NCBI GenBank assembly: GCA_020226215.1
Contig: CM035236.1
Location: forward strand, 56,481,057 to 56,545,056
DNA: 64,000 nt
Direction: 5' to 3'
Origin: Sindora glabra
Taxonomy: Eukaryota > Streptophyta > Magnoliopsida > Fabales > Fabaceae
The position numbers and the translations under genes were made by a program. Positions 25,036-37,010 of the stretch are shown piece after piece. The stretch's first letter is position 1. Every line of letters begins with the position of its first letter. The notes beneath the pieces are model-generated. The model worked only from the letters and a program-made list of their open reading frames with translations, searched no databases and had not been told where the DNA came from.

Positions 25036-26449
25036 GTACACCATCCCATTGTACCTTCCATTATCACAATCATATATCCATAGAGAATTTTATTAATTGA
25101 TAGATTCAATAGAATAAAGCTTTTTTCTTTTAATTAGGAACTCAGCTCTTACCTCATAATGACTCAAGTATATTTATTGAGTATGCAATATGCCATTAAT
25201 AGCAAAAGCATAAAAAACCAATCACACCTTTAATTTTTATATCAAAATGAGAGCATAACAATTATATAAGTCTGCACCCTTTTTAAAAGAAAAGAAGAAG
25301 AAGAAGAAAAACTGACACAACATTTGTTTTATACTAAAGAATCATTTTTCACATAAGAGGTATCATTTTCAAAGGTTTTCATTTTTCTTATTTTAAGGAT
25401 GAATAATTATAATTATACTTTATCATATTTGGCTTCATAATAGGTCGATGCACAACTAATTAAAACTACACATATCAAACAATTACAAAAGTTCACTAAA
25501 ATATTAGTTAAGTTTTAGAAAAACATAATCAACTAGCACAAAACTCACTATAAATTTAAAAATAAGTATCAATTATGCCAAAAGTAAAAAATATATAATT
25601 AAATTAATTAATTTCTATTTCATGAAACTTAACCAAAAATAACACTTTTAAAACACAATATTATATATTAACCTGTCAAACTATTTTTCAAGAAGAATTG
25701 CTATCATACATAAACTTTCTCCATAATTAGTTCCACAATAAATGGATACATAATCATAAGACATGTTCAATAATAAATATAAACAATTTATAATAGCTTA
25801 AAATATCCTTTTGAAAATTCTCAGTCTTCACAATTGGTCCCAAACATTAATGAAATAATAAAATTGCATACACCACATTGAAAAAAAAAATCTATTACAC
25901 ATATAATCACATTATTCATGTTAATTATTTCTTAATAAAATATGTAATTTTTACAATATTTACAACATACAAGAAATTTTATATTAAACAATATTACACT
26001 CCTAAATTTAATATTGATAGGGTATTTAAAATTTAAGAATATGATATAATTTTTTATTATAACTAATGCCATGATAGACAGGCTCAAAGTTTGACAAAAA
26101 TACACTGTGGGATCTGTTAATGACATTATATTCTTAAATTGACACCAATAGATATAAATTAAAATTTAAGAATATATACAAAATCATATTTTTGTTATGA
26201 TTAGAATCTCCATAGGTGAGCTCACAATCATGCAAAATATAATATTAATTAATTATATTTTACTGTAGAAAAATGCTTAAATTGAAGACCACTAAAAGCT
26301 TTTCACCTTATTTTTTATTTAAATATCCCATTATTTCTCCATTATTCATAACAATTGAATAAGGAGGTTTCTATAATTTATTTTGTTGCATATCATTGCA
26401 CAACATAAACATGCTCTACATGGCTTAATCTGAGTTCCTTGATTTTTCA

Positions 26450-26860
26450 TAATTATGTTTAAACTTTCAATTAATAATCTAATTGTATATATATAGCAAT
26501 GGCAGTATAAGGTCTCATAATTATATTTAAACTATTAATTAATAATTTGTTATGGATATATGGAAATGACAGTACATGACATTGTTTTGTGAATAATGTC
26601 AAATAAACATGTATGGTGAACCTCAGTTAAAATAAATGAATTAAATATTGTTTATGAGGCAATAACTTGATAATAGAGTTTCATTTTGTTTTTTCATGGG
26701 GAAATAATTGTAAAAAAGTCTCATATACGATTTAAAAGACTACAACCCCATGTTTATGTTGTGGTACTAATATTGTATGTTTCTTTCAATTGTAATTGGA
26801 GAGGAAAATAATAGGTTTTGTACTTGTAGTGATTAATAATTATATGATCTTATTGCTTTT
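26450..26860. repeat. Right arm of the inverted duplication
   Basis: The inverse complement contains 'ATCACTACAAGTACAAAACC', 'GTTATTGCCTCATAAACAAT', 'AGATTATTAATTGAAAGTT' and 'TTTAAACATAATTATG', matching the left arm unit by unit. Arms are separated by about 1.4 kb of AT-rich DNA with no recognised feature. Confidence 0.7.
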
Positions 26861-28228
26861 TCCAATGTAAATTTTACTTCATATCAAATCCACAGGGTAA
26901 AATGTTAGAAATCTCTAATTTATTTACCCAAAACACAAACATCATTAATCATTTTATCCCCACAATACTTTATGTGATTGAAAGATGTTTTTACAAATAA
27001 TTGGACAAATACCACAAATACTAAGAACTTTGATATTTTTAGGGAAGATTATAACAAAATTGTAGTCTCACTAAAATATCCAAAAATTGGATAACTTAAT
27101 TTAAAATATTTGGAAGACATTTAGTCTACAAATTTTTTTAAATAATTATTGAGCCTAATTATTTGAACAATAAGCATAATCATCATTCATAACTCATGCA
27201 TACAATAACTCTTTTTTTTAATAATTCTAACAGATGCATTTAGTATCTAAATTAAAGAAATTAATGTCAAATATTTAATGGTAAAAATTTGGCATGCAAA
27301 TGGACAAGACATTTATTACAATCTATCACTTATTAATGTCAATATAATAACCTTTGAATTTTGGCAACTCAAACATTTAAAATTAATTTCAATTTTTAAA
27401 ATAGCAATAAAAGCATTATAGTAATGAAAAAATAATATAGCCATTCATAGTTTGCAATAAATAATAATAAAAAGCATCCAATCATCAAAATGAATATATA
27501 CATTATAACTATGAAAAATAGTCATAATAATTCTTCATATTACCTTAATTACTAAATTAATATCAATCACCCATTCAAGGCGAATCAACTAATCTTCAGA
27601 ATATGTACAAATGACTACCAATGATTTTCTCCATTAAATCAAATCTACAACTTAGGTGTTAAACCTAATTCAAAATCACTCAATTTTTAGGTTTTTTTTT
27701 AAAGGATTTTGCAATATAATCTAAACTCAAGACTAATTTGTGTGAGAATTTGAAGAAAAATGATAGAAAAATAATTCAATAATAAAAAATTTTCTCTAAA
27801 ATAAAATCTTAATATTTTCTTCAAACTTTTTGTTTTTGTTTGTTGTACTATCCAAAAATAACAAAATTAATGCATGAGATACCTTAGATTTATCATTTTA
27901 AAATAAAACCTCAAACCAACTTAATGAAATACATTATAAATTTGATCAAATTTTTAAAATTCATTTTAGAAAAACCATGAAACTCATAATTTCCAGGTTT
28001 TAATACAAAAATAAAAAAATGTATACACAAATCAACTGAATAATTTGTTTAAATTACACAAAAATCTTTTAAGAAATTACCTAGACAAATTTTTTTACTA
28101 ATTTATAGTTGTAAGATGAAAATTTATCATAAATTTCCATAGCTTTTGCATTTCAAAATCTAAATAAACAACATTAAGATTTTTTAACAAATTTTACACA
28201 AATCATAGCTATGTAATGAGTAAAATTT

Positions 28229-28240
28229 GCTCTAATATCA
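28229..28240 (-). other. Primer-binding site of the copia/LARD element
   Basis: The minus strand reads TGATATTAGAGC, close to TGGTATCAGAGC (initiator-Met tRNA complement), and sits one base inside the LTR edge at 28242. Confidence 0.65.
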
Positions 28241-28241
28241 T

Positions 28242-29225
28242 TATTAGAAAAATTAAAACAAGAAATTGAAAAGCCAATCATATGATCTCATTTATCAAAT
28301 TATATAGCATGTGAGTTTGAGCAAATCAATTTATCAAGAAATATATTATGATGAAAATCATACTCAATGTAGTGTCTTGATAATGAATCTAGCATTTTCT
28401 TTAATCATAAAATATCTCTGTATTTCAAATTTATTTGTCTTTAAGTTCAAATCTCTTTTGTTTCCTAAAATATAAAAAGATAAATAAAATATCATAAAGG
28501 GTTAGGATGGAGTTGTCTGACTATCATCTCCTATATACACTATAAGCATTCTATTTTAATAAAGCAATCACAAGTATAAATAGGGTGAAACTTATGACCT
28601 CTCCTTAATCAGTCAAACCATGTTAGTTTACCCATTTTAGAAGACTCAATAAACATGCTCTACATTATTATACATTTGTCAATCTAAGCCTTTAGATTAT
28701 GACTGATTATGCTAGTTTACAAAATGATTTGAAGAATATATGGATTTGTTCAAAACAATAAACATGAAATAACTATCATAAAAAATCATACCTAAATGTT
28801 AATCTTATGTCCTTAATAATGGATCTAAGATAATATTTGATCATATAATATCTCTATATTTTATATTAATTTATCTTTAGGTTCATATCAATCTAGTCTA
28901 TACTCTTGAGTATGGAGAAGAAAAGATAGTAAAGGGTTTATATATATTACAAGTCTTTTATTTCAATGTGTCAACCATAAGTATACATAAGGTGAAAGTT
29001 CAAATCTTGTCCTAGTGGATTGGACTAAGTTAACTTGCCTATTATAAAAAAAAAACTTAGAAATAAAAGCCCACAAAATAAAACATTTACACATACCTAA
29101 ATATCCAAATAGAATCCAATCATAAATATCACTAATTTGGGTCTAATCAAATGCTCTAGATTATTTGTATATTCATTAACCAAATCTACAAATTAAAACT
29201 AACTATACAATTCTAGTATTAAAAC
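28242..29225 (-). repeat. 5' LTR of the copia/LARD element, partly duplicated
   Basis: A first LTR copy runs from about 28242 (TATTAGAAAAATTA) to 28755. A second partial copy follows to about 29225, restarting at 'AAAAATCATACCTAAATG'. Both contain 'AATATCTCTATATT'-type and 'AAGGTGAAAG' or 'AGGGTGAAAC' segments seen in the left LTR. The outer end is degraded, so no target-site duplication could be confirmed. Confidence 0.6.
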
Positions 29226-30850
29226 ATTCCATGAAATAATTCTATCACGTAAGTCTTGAAGGATACACACATTTGGACTTCTATGACATCAATTTGGTTG
29301 GAAAAAACCTAAAGATAGATATAAAAAATGATAAAATCAAAATTGAATTTATTACTAATTAAATTAAGAATAAAAAAAAAGAACTAAATAAAGAAATTAT
29401 AGAAGTAAAATAATATTTTAGCCAATTTGACTTATAAAACTTTGCATTTAACACAATCAAATCTTTTTATAGTTGACTACTAGTTACTCTTTTTCTATTG
29501 CATGTATCTAGATTAAAAATGCACAAGCTACAAATTTACATAGAGCCATAGCCACAATAGGATGTGCCAATTCCAAAACATTATAAGATCCCTTTTTTGA
29601 ACTATTAACCTGTAGCTATAAAATTTCAAATCTTCATTCATAACTTCATAAATTTTAGAAACTACCCAACAATAATTAGTTTGACTAAGTCAACAACCTC
29701 TTGCACAAATTAAGACAGTTTCATTTTTCCAAATGATATCAATGCAACATTGGTTAGACTTGGCTTCCTTTTACTTCCTAGAGTATGACTCAATTTCAAT
29801 ACTACTTTAAAAAGTTGATTTCAAGATTTTTTTAATTTTTATTACTCTTTTTTAATTTAATAATTTATGGGCATAATTAAAAAAGACTTAATCTTCTTTC
29901 TTGTTGGTTGAAAAAGGCATAGAAAAAGGCAACAAGAGCAATAGCAACATGTGAAGCACTTAAACAAGAATTTGGTGTTAGCTTCAAAGAACTTTCAAAT
30001 GTCATGAGTGGACAAGTTATTCTATAGAATTTTTGAGAGATGGATATGATGGTATAGGACAAGATTGCATACTATATGATGCATTATTTAAGGGTTATCT
30101 TGGTGCCCAATTATATAATTTAGGTACTATAATTTATTCTTTAAGAAATCTTAAGTAATAAGTATTTATTTATTTATTTTTATAATGATAGATGTGGTTA
30201 AATTGTTAAATGTGCATATAAAAAATTCTAGAATTAAATCTAGAATGTAGAGGAATATAAAACCTTTAAAAAATATTATCTATCATTTAAGTCAAATATT
30301 TTAATAAAATAATAAATATTCATGTTTATTTAGTATTACTTGCTCAAAATTTTGCATAATATTATTTGAATAAGGGCACTTAATTTAAAAACTCTCTAAA
30401 GTACAAAACACTTTAAAAAAATTATGTATATCATCATTATTATTAATGATAAAATTGAGTGAATAATAATTAGAAATTTAAATCAATGAATCATTACTTC
30501 ATTTTACATTTTTAAATCATGCCAACTAAGCAATATCTAAAACTAGTGAATAAAATAATATGCAATATGCAATACTCTAAAATATAAAATTCAAATTAAT
30601 TACATATTTCTCAAAATAAATTACTTGTATCTCTTCAAGTGTAACAATAAAATTATATAATCAACCTTTATTATTTTTAATATTACATATACTTTTTTCA
30701 CTTTGGAATTTAATATGAAATAAGTCTCCTTATCCCTTTTACTAATTTCCCATTATGCTAATACTTGGGTAAACTTCAAAGTTGAAGGTTATTAAAAAAA
30801 GCAAGATCCTTCTCACATTTCATAATAACCCTCAAGGTCTATAATATAAT
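29226..30850. other. No gene seen; AT-rich spacer
   Basis: One short minus-strand frame (30062-29877) has no recognised domain. No terminal repeats were identified. Confidence 0.5.
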
Positions 30851-31378
30851 GAGAAAAGTGTGAAAAAAATCCTTCAATTTTAGGATGGTTGGATTTTGCT
30901 TCGTTAACTTTAAAAATTTAGAAATCACCCAATAAACCATATATAAAACTAAAAATAACATCCATTGTAACTTAATTTACTATTTTATCGAATTATATGA
31001 CTTTTTATAATCCTTTTAAACAAAAATCATAATATTATAATATTTTAGTTTATCTTATTATTTTTTGTAAATAATTTCTATGTCATATAATTAATAGAAA
31101 TTAAATAAAATATATAGAGTTCTAATGAAATAATAAAAAATGAATTACAAAATTATATATAAAAAATAATAAAATAAAATAATATATTATAATATTATGA
31201 TTCTTATTTAAAAAGTCTAATAAAAAATTGATGTAATTTGAAAAAATAGTAAATTAAGTTGACAATGCATGCTAATTTTAAGTTTTATAAAATTTAAGGC
31301 GTGATTTTCAAATTTTCCAAGTAAAAGAAGGCAAAATTCCACCATTCTAAGTTGAATGGGGTATTTTGCATTTTCCCT
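30851..31378. mobile_element. MULE-type MITE with about 85-bp terminal inverted repeats
   Basis: The left end GAGAAAAGTGTGAAAAAAAT continues with 'GATGGTTGGATTTTGCTTC' and 'AAATTTAGAAATCACCC'. The right end on the minus strand opens AGGGAAAATGCAAAATACCC and continues with 'AATGGTGGAATTTTGCCTTC' and 'AATTTGAAAATCACGCC'. Flanks are TAATATAAT and TGATATAAT, an 8-of-9 target-site duplication. Long inverted repeats opening GGGAAAATGCAAA with a 9-bp duplication are characteristic of Mutator-like elements. About 530 bp, no coding capacity. Confidence 0.75.
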
Positions 31379-32869
31379 TGATATAATTAACCTCACCTTT
31401 ATTTATGAAGGATTTCTCAATCAACAAAATATATAGTAGGAAAAAAATTATAAAATTCCTTGCATTATTTATACATTGATGAAGTTTGTATGCATTCCTC
31501 ACTCAAATGGTGTGTTTTACATGAAAATAAATTAATTTTTATTTTAAAAATTAAATTATAACTTGATGACTTAGTCACTAAAAAAACCATCACCTAACAA
31601 CAAAAAAGTTCATCGCTAAATAAATTAACAATGATTTAGCAACAAATTTCAAGCCATCAGTAAATTACATGTTAATAATTAAGTTAGCAACAATCACACA
31701 ACAAATTAATGATAAATAATACATTGCTAGTTTCATTGGTGATTGTTCTTATTTAATGATGAAACATTACATCTGGAATCTTAAATTGGTCATAAATTTG
31801 TCAATAAATTAGAAATTTCTTAAAAATTAGCAGTGTTTTTGTTTAAAAATCTATCACCAATTTCATTACTAATATTGGATATATTGTTAATATGTTGCTT
31901 ATCTCCATAACAAGTTAAATAACAAACATCCTACATTAACTTAAATCAAAGTTCATAAAACAAATATCTATTTAACAATCAAATTTCTAAAATTAAATTT
32001 TATAAAATAAAATTGAATATTAATATTTATTTATATGATGTAAAAAATAATAAAATGAAATTCAATATACAAAAATAAAAAAATTCAATGTATATAAATA
32101 TAAAAAAGACAACCTTACACTTAACAAGGCTAGCTCCTAATATCCCACTAATACTCGTTCCCATAGTCCTCACCTCTCTTGTTAACTAGCAATAAATCCT
32201 CTAGCGAAGCATCGGGTAGTATCTTCAACTTCCAGAACAATGTACTAAAGCAACACTTGTGCTAGTCAATCAACAATTGCGATGAAGTAAGTTGCCATTG
32301 ATAGGCTATCATCACCTTTTGTGCCTCCACAAACTTCATTTTTTCCCACTTGATGGTGCTTTACTACTTGGACTACAAGGACAAACCAACCATGATAGAT
32401 AAAAGCCTAGCAACCTTATGCATCTTTAATCCAATGCCATAAATATGACCATTTTTATTCTAGCTACTAGCCATTTCCATCCATAATGAGGTCTTATTGA
32501 CTTGTGCAAAACTACCATCACCACTGTCAGTTTATGCTTGAGAAAACTACTCTTGCAATATCCTAAAGCACTTGCCTTATAAAATTAAATTTGAAAGTTA
32601 AACACTTTTGGTAGATTACATATAATGTAATGCATATCAAAATAAGCAATTAAAATTTTCCAAAGTCCTCTCTAATATCTTGTACACAAACTCCTAAGCG
32701 CCTTCATTACCTATATAAATATGAGTGCGTAAGAATACCTTCAAATTAATAGGCATCTAGCTAAGGCTAGCCACCTAAAAATTTATTAATGGAATAAAAG
32801 TAAGTTATAGAATGAAATAATGCTAAAATTAAGTTAAAATTAAAATTAAAACTAAAACTCACCATATTT

Positions 32870-33780
32870 ATCTTATGCTCAAACATGAAAATGGCGTTGC
32901 CAGTATGTAAACTCCCTCTAGTAGTAGATGCTTTATTTTATTTTTTTTGTTAATTTTTTTACTTTTCTTGAAGTTAGCATCTTCAAATCACCTTTTTAGG
33001 TTCATTAAAAACATAGTCAAGCATCCATTTAAGCTTTTTTAGCAGCCCCTTCCATGTGTAATCCATCATGCCTCTATAATATATCATGCCTTTATGAGCA
33101 AATTTTTTCTCTATTTGGTATGTAAGCTCAAACTTCCACTTGTACATACCCTACCAACATTAAATAATTAAAGTCAAATAAATGTAAATTTCCAAATTAA
33201 ATTATAAATACAAAGTTAATGATATTAATATTAAAATTACTTATCGATCCCTAAACTAATATATTTAAGCTTTTAAAAGATATTGTTATAGGTAAGGGTT
33301 GGCTCTATGAAACAAGCTTGAATCACTTTTGTTATGTCCTTGATGAGACCATAGCTAGATGAGATATGTAAAGTGATAGAAAAAAATATTAAAACTAAAT
33401 GTTAAGTTAAAACTTATAAGTCACCCTTAGGGTAAACCCAAACTCTAACATCATTTATGTCCTTACCCTATGGTTGAATTAGTAACCATTCTAGCCAAGC
33501 TACCAAGATATAAGCACTTTGCAAGTTAGGCTGCCCTTAAGTATGATGCTCCAGATTTGCCTTAAAAGGCTATAAAGCATGAGACTTCTACATAAGTCAT
33601 TGGTAAGGTGGCATTGGCAACCAAACAATAATCTTGATGCAATAAGGGGGACGTGGTGGCAAAAGTTGTCATACCTAGTATGGCACTTTAAATTGGAAAA
33701 AATAATTATATCATCCTATAACCACCAAAACGGATGACCACGTAACCACCTCTAGTGGTAGTATCTCTATCACATCCATG
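32870..33780 (-). pseudogene. Decayed CACTA-associated ORF (plant transposase-like)
   Basis: The minus strand from 33780 reads 'GCDRDTTTRGGYVVIRFGGY'-type sequence resembling the low-complexity Arg/Gly/Thr start of plant En/Spm-associated proteins. Near 33.15-33.0 kb come 'MYKWKFELTYQIEKKFAHKG' and 'WKGLLKKLKWMLDYVFNEP', and near 32.92 kb 'NKASTTRGSLHTGNA', which sits where those proteins have an Asn-rich, His-Gly-Ser segment. Stops interrupt it throughout. The likely role, DNA binding or transposition, is inferred from family resemblance and position inside CACTA-like ends; I am not certain of the family. Confidence 0.4.
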
Positions 33781-33884
33781 AAATGAAGAAATAGTAATCT
33801 AAAAAAAATAGAAAACAAAATAACAAAAATAAAACTTAAACATAAGTTAAAGTTAATCTAACTTAAAACTAAAAGAAAAACTAA

Positions 33885-34420
33885 CTTAAAGCATACATTA
33901 ATTTCAAATTCCTAATTCTTTTCTAACTTAAAAACTAAGGCTAAATTAAATCTAATGGTAATTTCAATTCCTAATTCTTTCCTAATGTAAAACTAAAACT
34001 AAAATTAACTTAAAGTATATGCTAATTTCAAATTCCTAATTCTCTCCTAACTCAAAACTAAGGCTAAGTTATATCTAACATTGATTTCAATTCCTAATTC
34101 TTTCCAAACCTAAAACTAAAACAAATACTAAAACTCACTTAAAACTAACTTAAATCATAAACTAATTTTAAATTCTTAATTCTTTCCTAACTCAAAACTA
34201 AGGCTAAGTTAAATATAACATTAATGTTAATTCCTATTTCTTTCCTAACCTAAAACAAAAATTAAATATAAACTAACTTAAACTAAAACTAATTTTAAAT
34301 TCCTAATTCTTTCCTAATTAAAAACTAAGGCTAAGTTAAATCTAATATTAATTTTGATTCCCTAGCCTAAAACTAACTTATAATATACACTAATTTCAAA
34401 TTCCTATTACCTTTATAACT
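33885..34420. repeat. Minisatellite, about 125-bp unit, 4-5 copies
   Basis: The unit contains 'ACTAATTTCAAATTCCTAA', 'CTCAAAACTAAGGCTAAGTT' and 'TTTCAATTCCTAATTCTTTC'. Copies start near 33,892, 34,016, 34,157, 34,285 and 34,384; the last is truncated. Spacing varies from about 100 to 140 bp. It lies wholly inside the CACTA-like element. Confidence 0.85.
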
Positions 34421-34509
34421 CAAACTAATTTTAGACAACGAAAAAGGTTAAAAAAAATTAAATAATTCATATGAATGAACAAAAATAATTAAAATTAATT
34501 GACAAATTT

Positions 34510-34860
34510 GCACATTATTCACTAATGGTTTTCTATTTCACATTCAAATCATTGTATCCTCACTCTAAACAACACAAACAAATAAAATTAAAAACCTTAA
34601 ATAATTCATATAAATTAGAAAAATAATGAAATTAGTCAACAAATTAGCATATTATCCATTAATGGCTTCCTATTTCACTTTCAAATCATCATATTGCAAT
34701 TTTAATTAACACAAAAACCTTAGGAAAATAAAACCTCAAACAATTCATATAAATTAACAAAACAATTCAAATTATTATCCACCCATGACTTCTTATTTCA
34801 CTTTCAAATCCTCATATTCTAATTTCAATCAACACAAAAAAAACCTTAGCATTCTAAAAA
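34510..34860. repeat. Second minisatellite, about 120-135-bp unit, 3 copies
   Basis: The unit contains 'ATTATCCATTAATGGCTTCC', 'TATTTCACTTTCAAATCATC' and 'AATAATTCATATAAATTA'. Copies start near 34,514, 34,652 and 34,772. Its sequence is unrelated to the first minisatellite, from which it is separated by only about 90 bp. Confidence 0.82.
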
Positions 34861-35454
34861 TCACAAATTGGAAGCCAATAAAAATAAAACTCATTAATTA
34901 AAGGCAAACAAGGATGCCGAAGAAGCTATTACAATGGCAAGGGGCAGCAATGGCAAGCAAGAAGGCAACTGAAGCTCACCAGAGGTGCAACGGAGTGCAA
35001 TAGCAAAGGAGAGAAGAAGGAAAAGAAAAAAAAAAGAAATGTGGCAAATTACTATCATAACCTAGATATATTATCATACTAGCAACAAATTAATCCATTA
35101 GTAAGGCCTTTTTAGTGAAATAGTGCATTCCATTTAGCAATGAGGTACCTAAAATTTAGTCATTAATTTATGAAAATCTTTTATTATTATACTAATAAAA
35201 ATTCAAATTTTGGACATAAGAGTCCATCGCTAATTTCTTTATAAGATTTAGTAATGGAATTCACAATAAATGTTTAAAAGATTGTTGCTAAAATTAAAAT
35301 CCATTGCCAAATATTTTTAGGACATACAAACCTATTTACTAACAAGGAATCCATTGGTAAATCCATAATAAATATTCCATCACTAAATATATATCTTCTT
35401 ATATTGAGTTAATAATTTAAGAACTAATTTTCAAAGATATTTGGTACACTAGTC

Positions 35455-36273
35455 TATTGAAAGAAAAAAGTTTTGATTTAATAAATTTCATAGAGTAACT
35501 TATAATTTATTAATTCTTTATTTTTTTCATATTTATCATTTTTCTATTTACTAGTTCATAGTTTATATTTTAATTATGTAAATAAACAATTGACATATAT
35601 TCATTAATCTAATACAAATAAAAAAATAAATTAATAAATATCTAATGTTATAAAATATAATTAACTAAATTTTGATTAATTATATTTTTATTCTAAATAA
35701 TAAATAGAAATAAGTAAATGAATATATAATATCATCAAATATAATTAATTAAATATTATGTAATGATGGCCTTTTACATTTTCAACTAGTTTTATCAAAT
35801 ATTTTTAATATAATTAGTTAATTTATTAACTTCTAGTTATCAAGCTTTTAACTAACTGTTAAAAACTAACTTATCAATTATTAATCAAATTATGAATTAC
35901 TTTACACCAAATAAAGTTCAAATGCCATCCATATTCTTTGAAAATTCTATCTTAATTTGCTTTATATGGGATTTTTGGTACGTGTGTATTTCATAAATTA
36001 GTTGCTTTTGCAATTATATAAAACGTTAGAGTTTCAAGTGTGTGTGTGTATATATAATTTTACTTATTTTACACATAATAAATTACAGTTTCATTGTACA
36101 GAGTTATATCAAAACATTTTTATATAAAAAATTACACTAATTCTAATTAAATAATAAAAAATAATTTTTTTATAAAATTTATTAAAGTATGTATTGATAT
36201 GAATTTTTTATTTTTATTTTTATGTGTACACATGTGATCATATATGTAGAGGTAGATTGTCCCAATACATAGA
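35455..36273. other. AT-rich spacer with a candidate degenerate MITE
   Basis: From about 35.5 to 35.9 kb the sequence resembles, in inverse complement, parts of 15.7-16.4 kb ('TTTAATTAATTATATTT', 'TTCATTTACTTATTTCTATT' read on the minus strand) and ends in 'AACTAACTTATCAATTATT'. This may be a second copy of that candidate MITE. A (GT)(AT) run lies at 36.04-36.06 kb. No gene is visible. Confidence 0.3.
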
Positions 36274-37010
36274 GGTGTCATTTGGTTCACAGAATCAAAC
36301 CTCCCTAGGAATTCTAATATTCTTGTGAGTGTGACTCTTAAGCATTTAATTCTTAGAAATACGATATTATCATATTTGGTTCAATTGAAAATATTCTTAA
36401 GAATGTTATAATATTGCATTTAATTATTTTGAATATTTTTAAGAATATTATTAAATTATCAAATATGTCCTCATTAAAAATTAAGTAATTAGTGGTGGTA
36501 GGTGATGGTCAATTATCGATAATAATTATCAACAATAAGTGGTGGTAGACTGTGAATGGTGGATGGTGACTAATGGGGGTCACTAAGAGTAGATAGTAGT
36601 CGATAATAATCATTAATATTAAGTGGTAGTTGGTGATGGTTACTGACAATGGACAATAATAAGTTGTGATTACTAGTGGGAGATAGTAGTAAATGATAGC
36701 TATTAGTTATAGGTAGTGGTAGGTAATAATTGATTATGACAAATAGTGGACGATGGTAGTCAATAATGATAAGTGGTAGTAAAATAAAATATTAACAGTA
36801 GTAAAATTTTAATAAAATAATAGGCAAAATAATTTATTCATATCAATTAAATATTCTTATATCATAAAAATTGTAGGATATCCATCTTCTCGAATGAAAA
36901 TGTTTTGAGAAAATATTGGTTAAAAATATTTTCAAAAATATAAATATATTTAAAAATATTTTTTAAAATTTGAACTAAATATAAAAATTTTACATTTCTT
37001 TAAAATACGT
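36274..37010 (-). mobile_element. Second copy of the Tourist-like MITE with internal minisatellite
   Basis: The left end GGTGTCATTTGGTTCACAG then AATCAAAC matches the inverse complement of the right end of the copy at 16751-17603. The next 150 bp ('AATTCTTAGAAATACGATAT', 'AAGAATGTTATAATATTGC') also match. The centre is the same GGTGGTNGTNRATGG minisatellite in opposite orientation, followed by 'ATATCAATTAAATATTC' as in the other copy. The outer 40 bp at the right are missing or diverged, so the end at about 37010 is approximate. Confidence 0.6.
36480..36790 (-). repeat. GTGGTGGTAGRTGATGG-type minisatellite in the second MITE copy
   Basis: Units such as GTGGTGGTAGGTGATGGTC, GTGGTAGACTGTGAATGG and GTGGTAGTTGGTGATGGTT repeat with drift. 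This is the inverse complement of the minisatellite at 16955-17430. Confidence 0.65.

Larger units (their letters stand above)
20387..29225 (-). mobile_element. Copia-type LTR element with non-coding interior (LARD-like)
   Basis: Direct copies of one LTR lie at both ends, 20387-21058 and 28242-29225. A primer-binding site borders the right LTR and a polypurine tract the left LTR, which fixes minus orientation. The TGTTAGAA...TGAACA ends and the 'GCTCTRATAYCA' primer-site complement are typical of copia elements. Between the LTRs I find no gag, integrase or RT on either strand, only AT-rich sequence, an inverted duplication and a 2.65-kb gypsy solo LTR. Without that LTR the element is about 6.2 kb. 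The structure fits a large retrotransposon derivative moved in trans. Alternatively, the coding region may have decayed beyond recognition. Confidence 0.65.
31576..35454 (-). mobile_element. CACTA-type transposon, non-autonomous, with internal minisatellites
   Basis: The left end begins CACTAAAAAAACCATC. Both terminal 350-bp regions are packed with variants of 'TTAGCAACAAAT', 'CCATCACTAAAT', 'CATCGCTAA' and 'AATTTAGTAATGG', the dense subterminal repeats typical of CACTA/En-Spm elements. The right end (TAGTC at 35450-35454 for TAGTG) is degraded and no 3-bp duplication is evident. Inside are a decayed minus-strand ORF (33.8-32.9 kb) and two minisatellites. A GC-richer purine-rich block (34.88-35.03 kb) next to the right end could be leader sequence. 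Confidence 0.62.

Noticed and set aside
26903..27231. A short LTR bounded by TGTTAGAAAT and TTCTAACA
   Set aside because: The ends fit, but no primer site, duplication or second copy was found; the motif probably reflects the copia/LARD family sequence itself.
33885..34860. CRISPR-like array
   Set aside because: The repeats are long (120-140 bp), contiguous and diverged, without regular unique spacers, and lie in a plant transposon. They are minisatellites.
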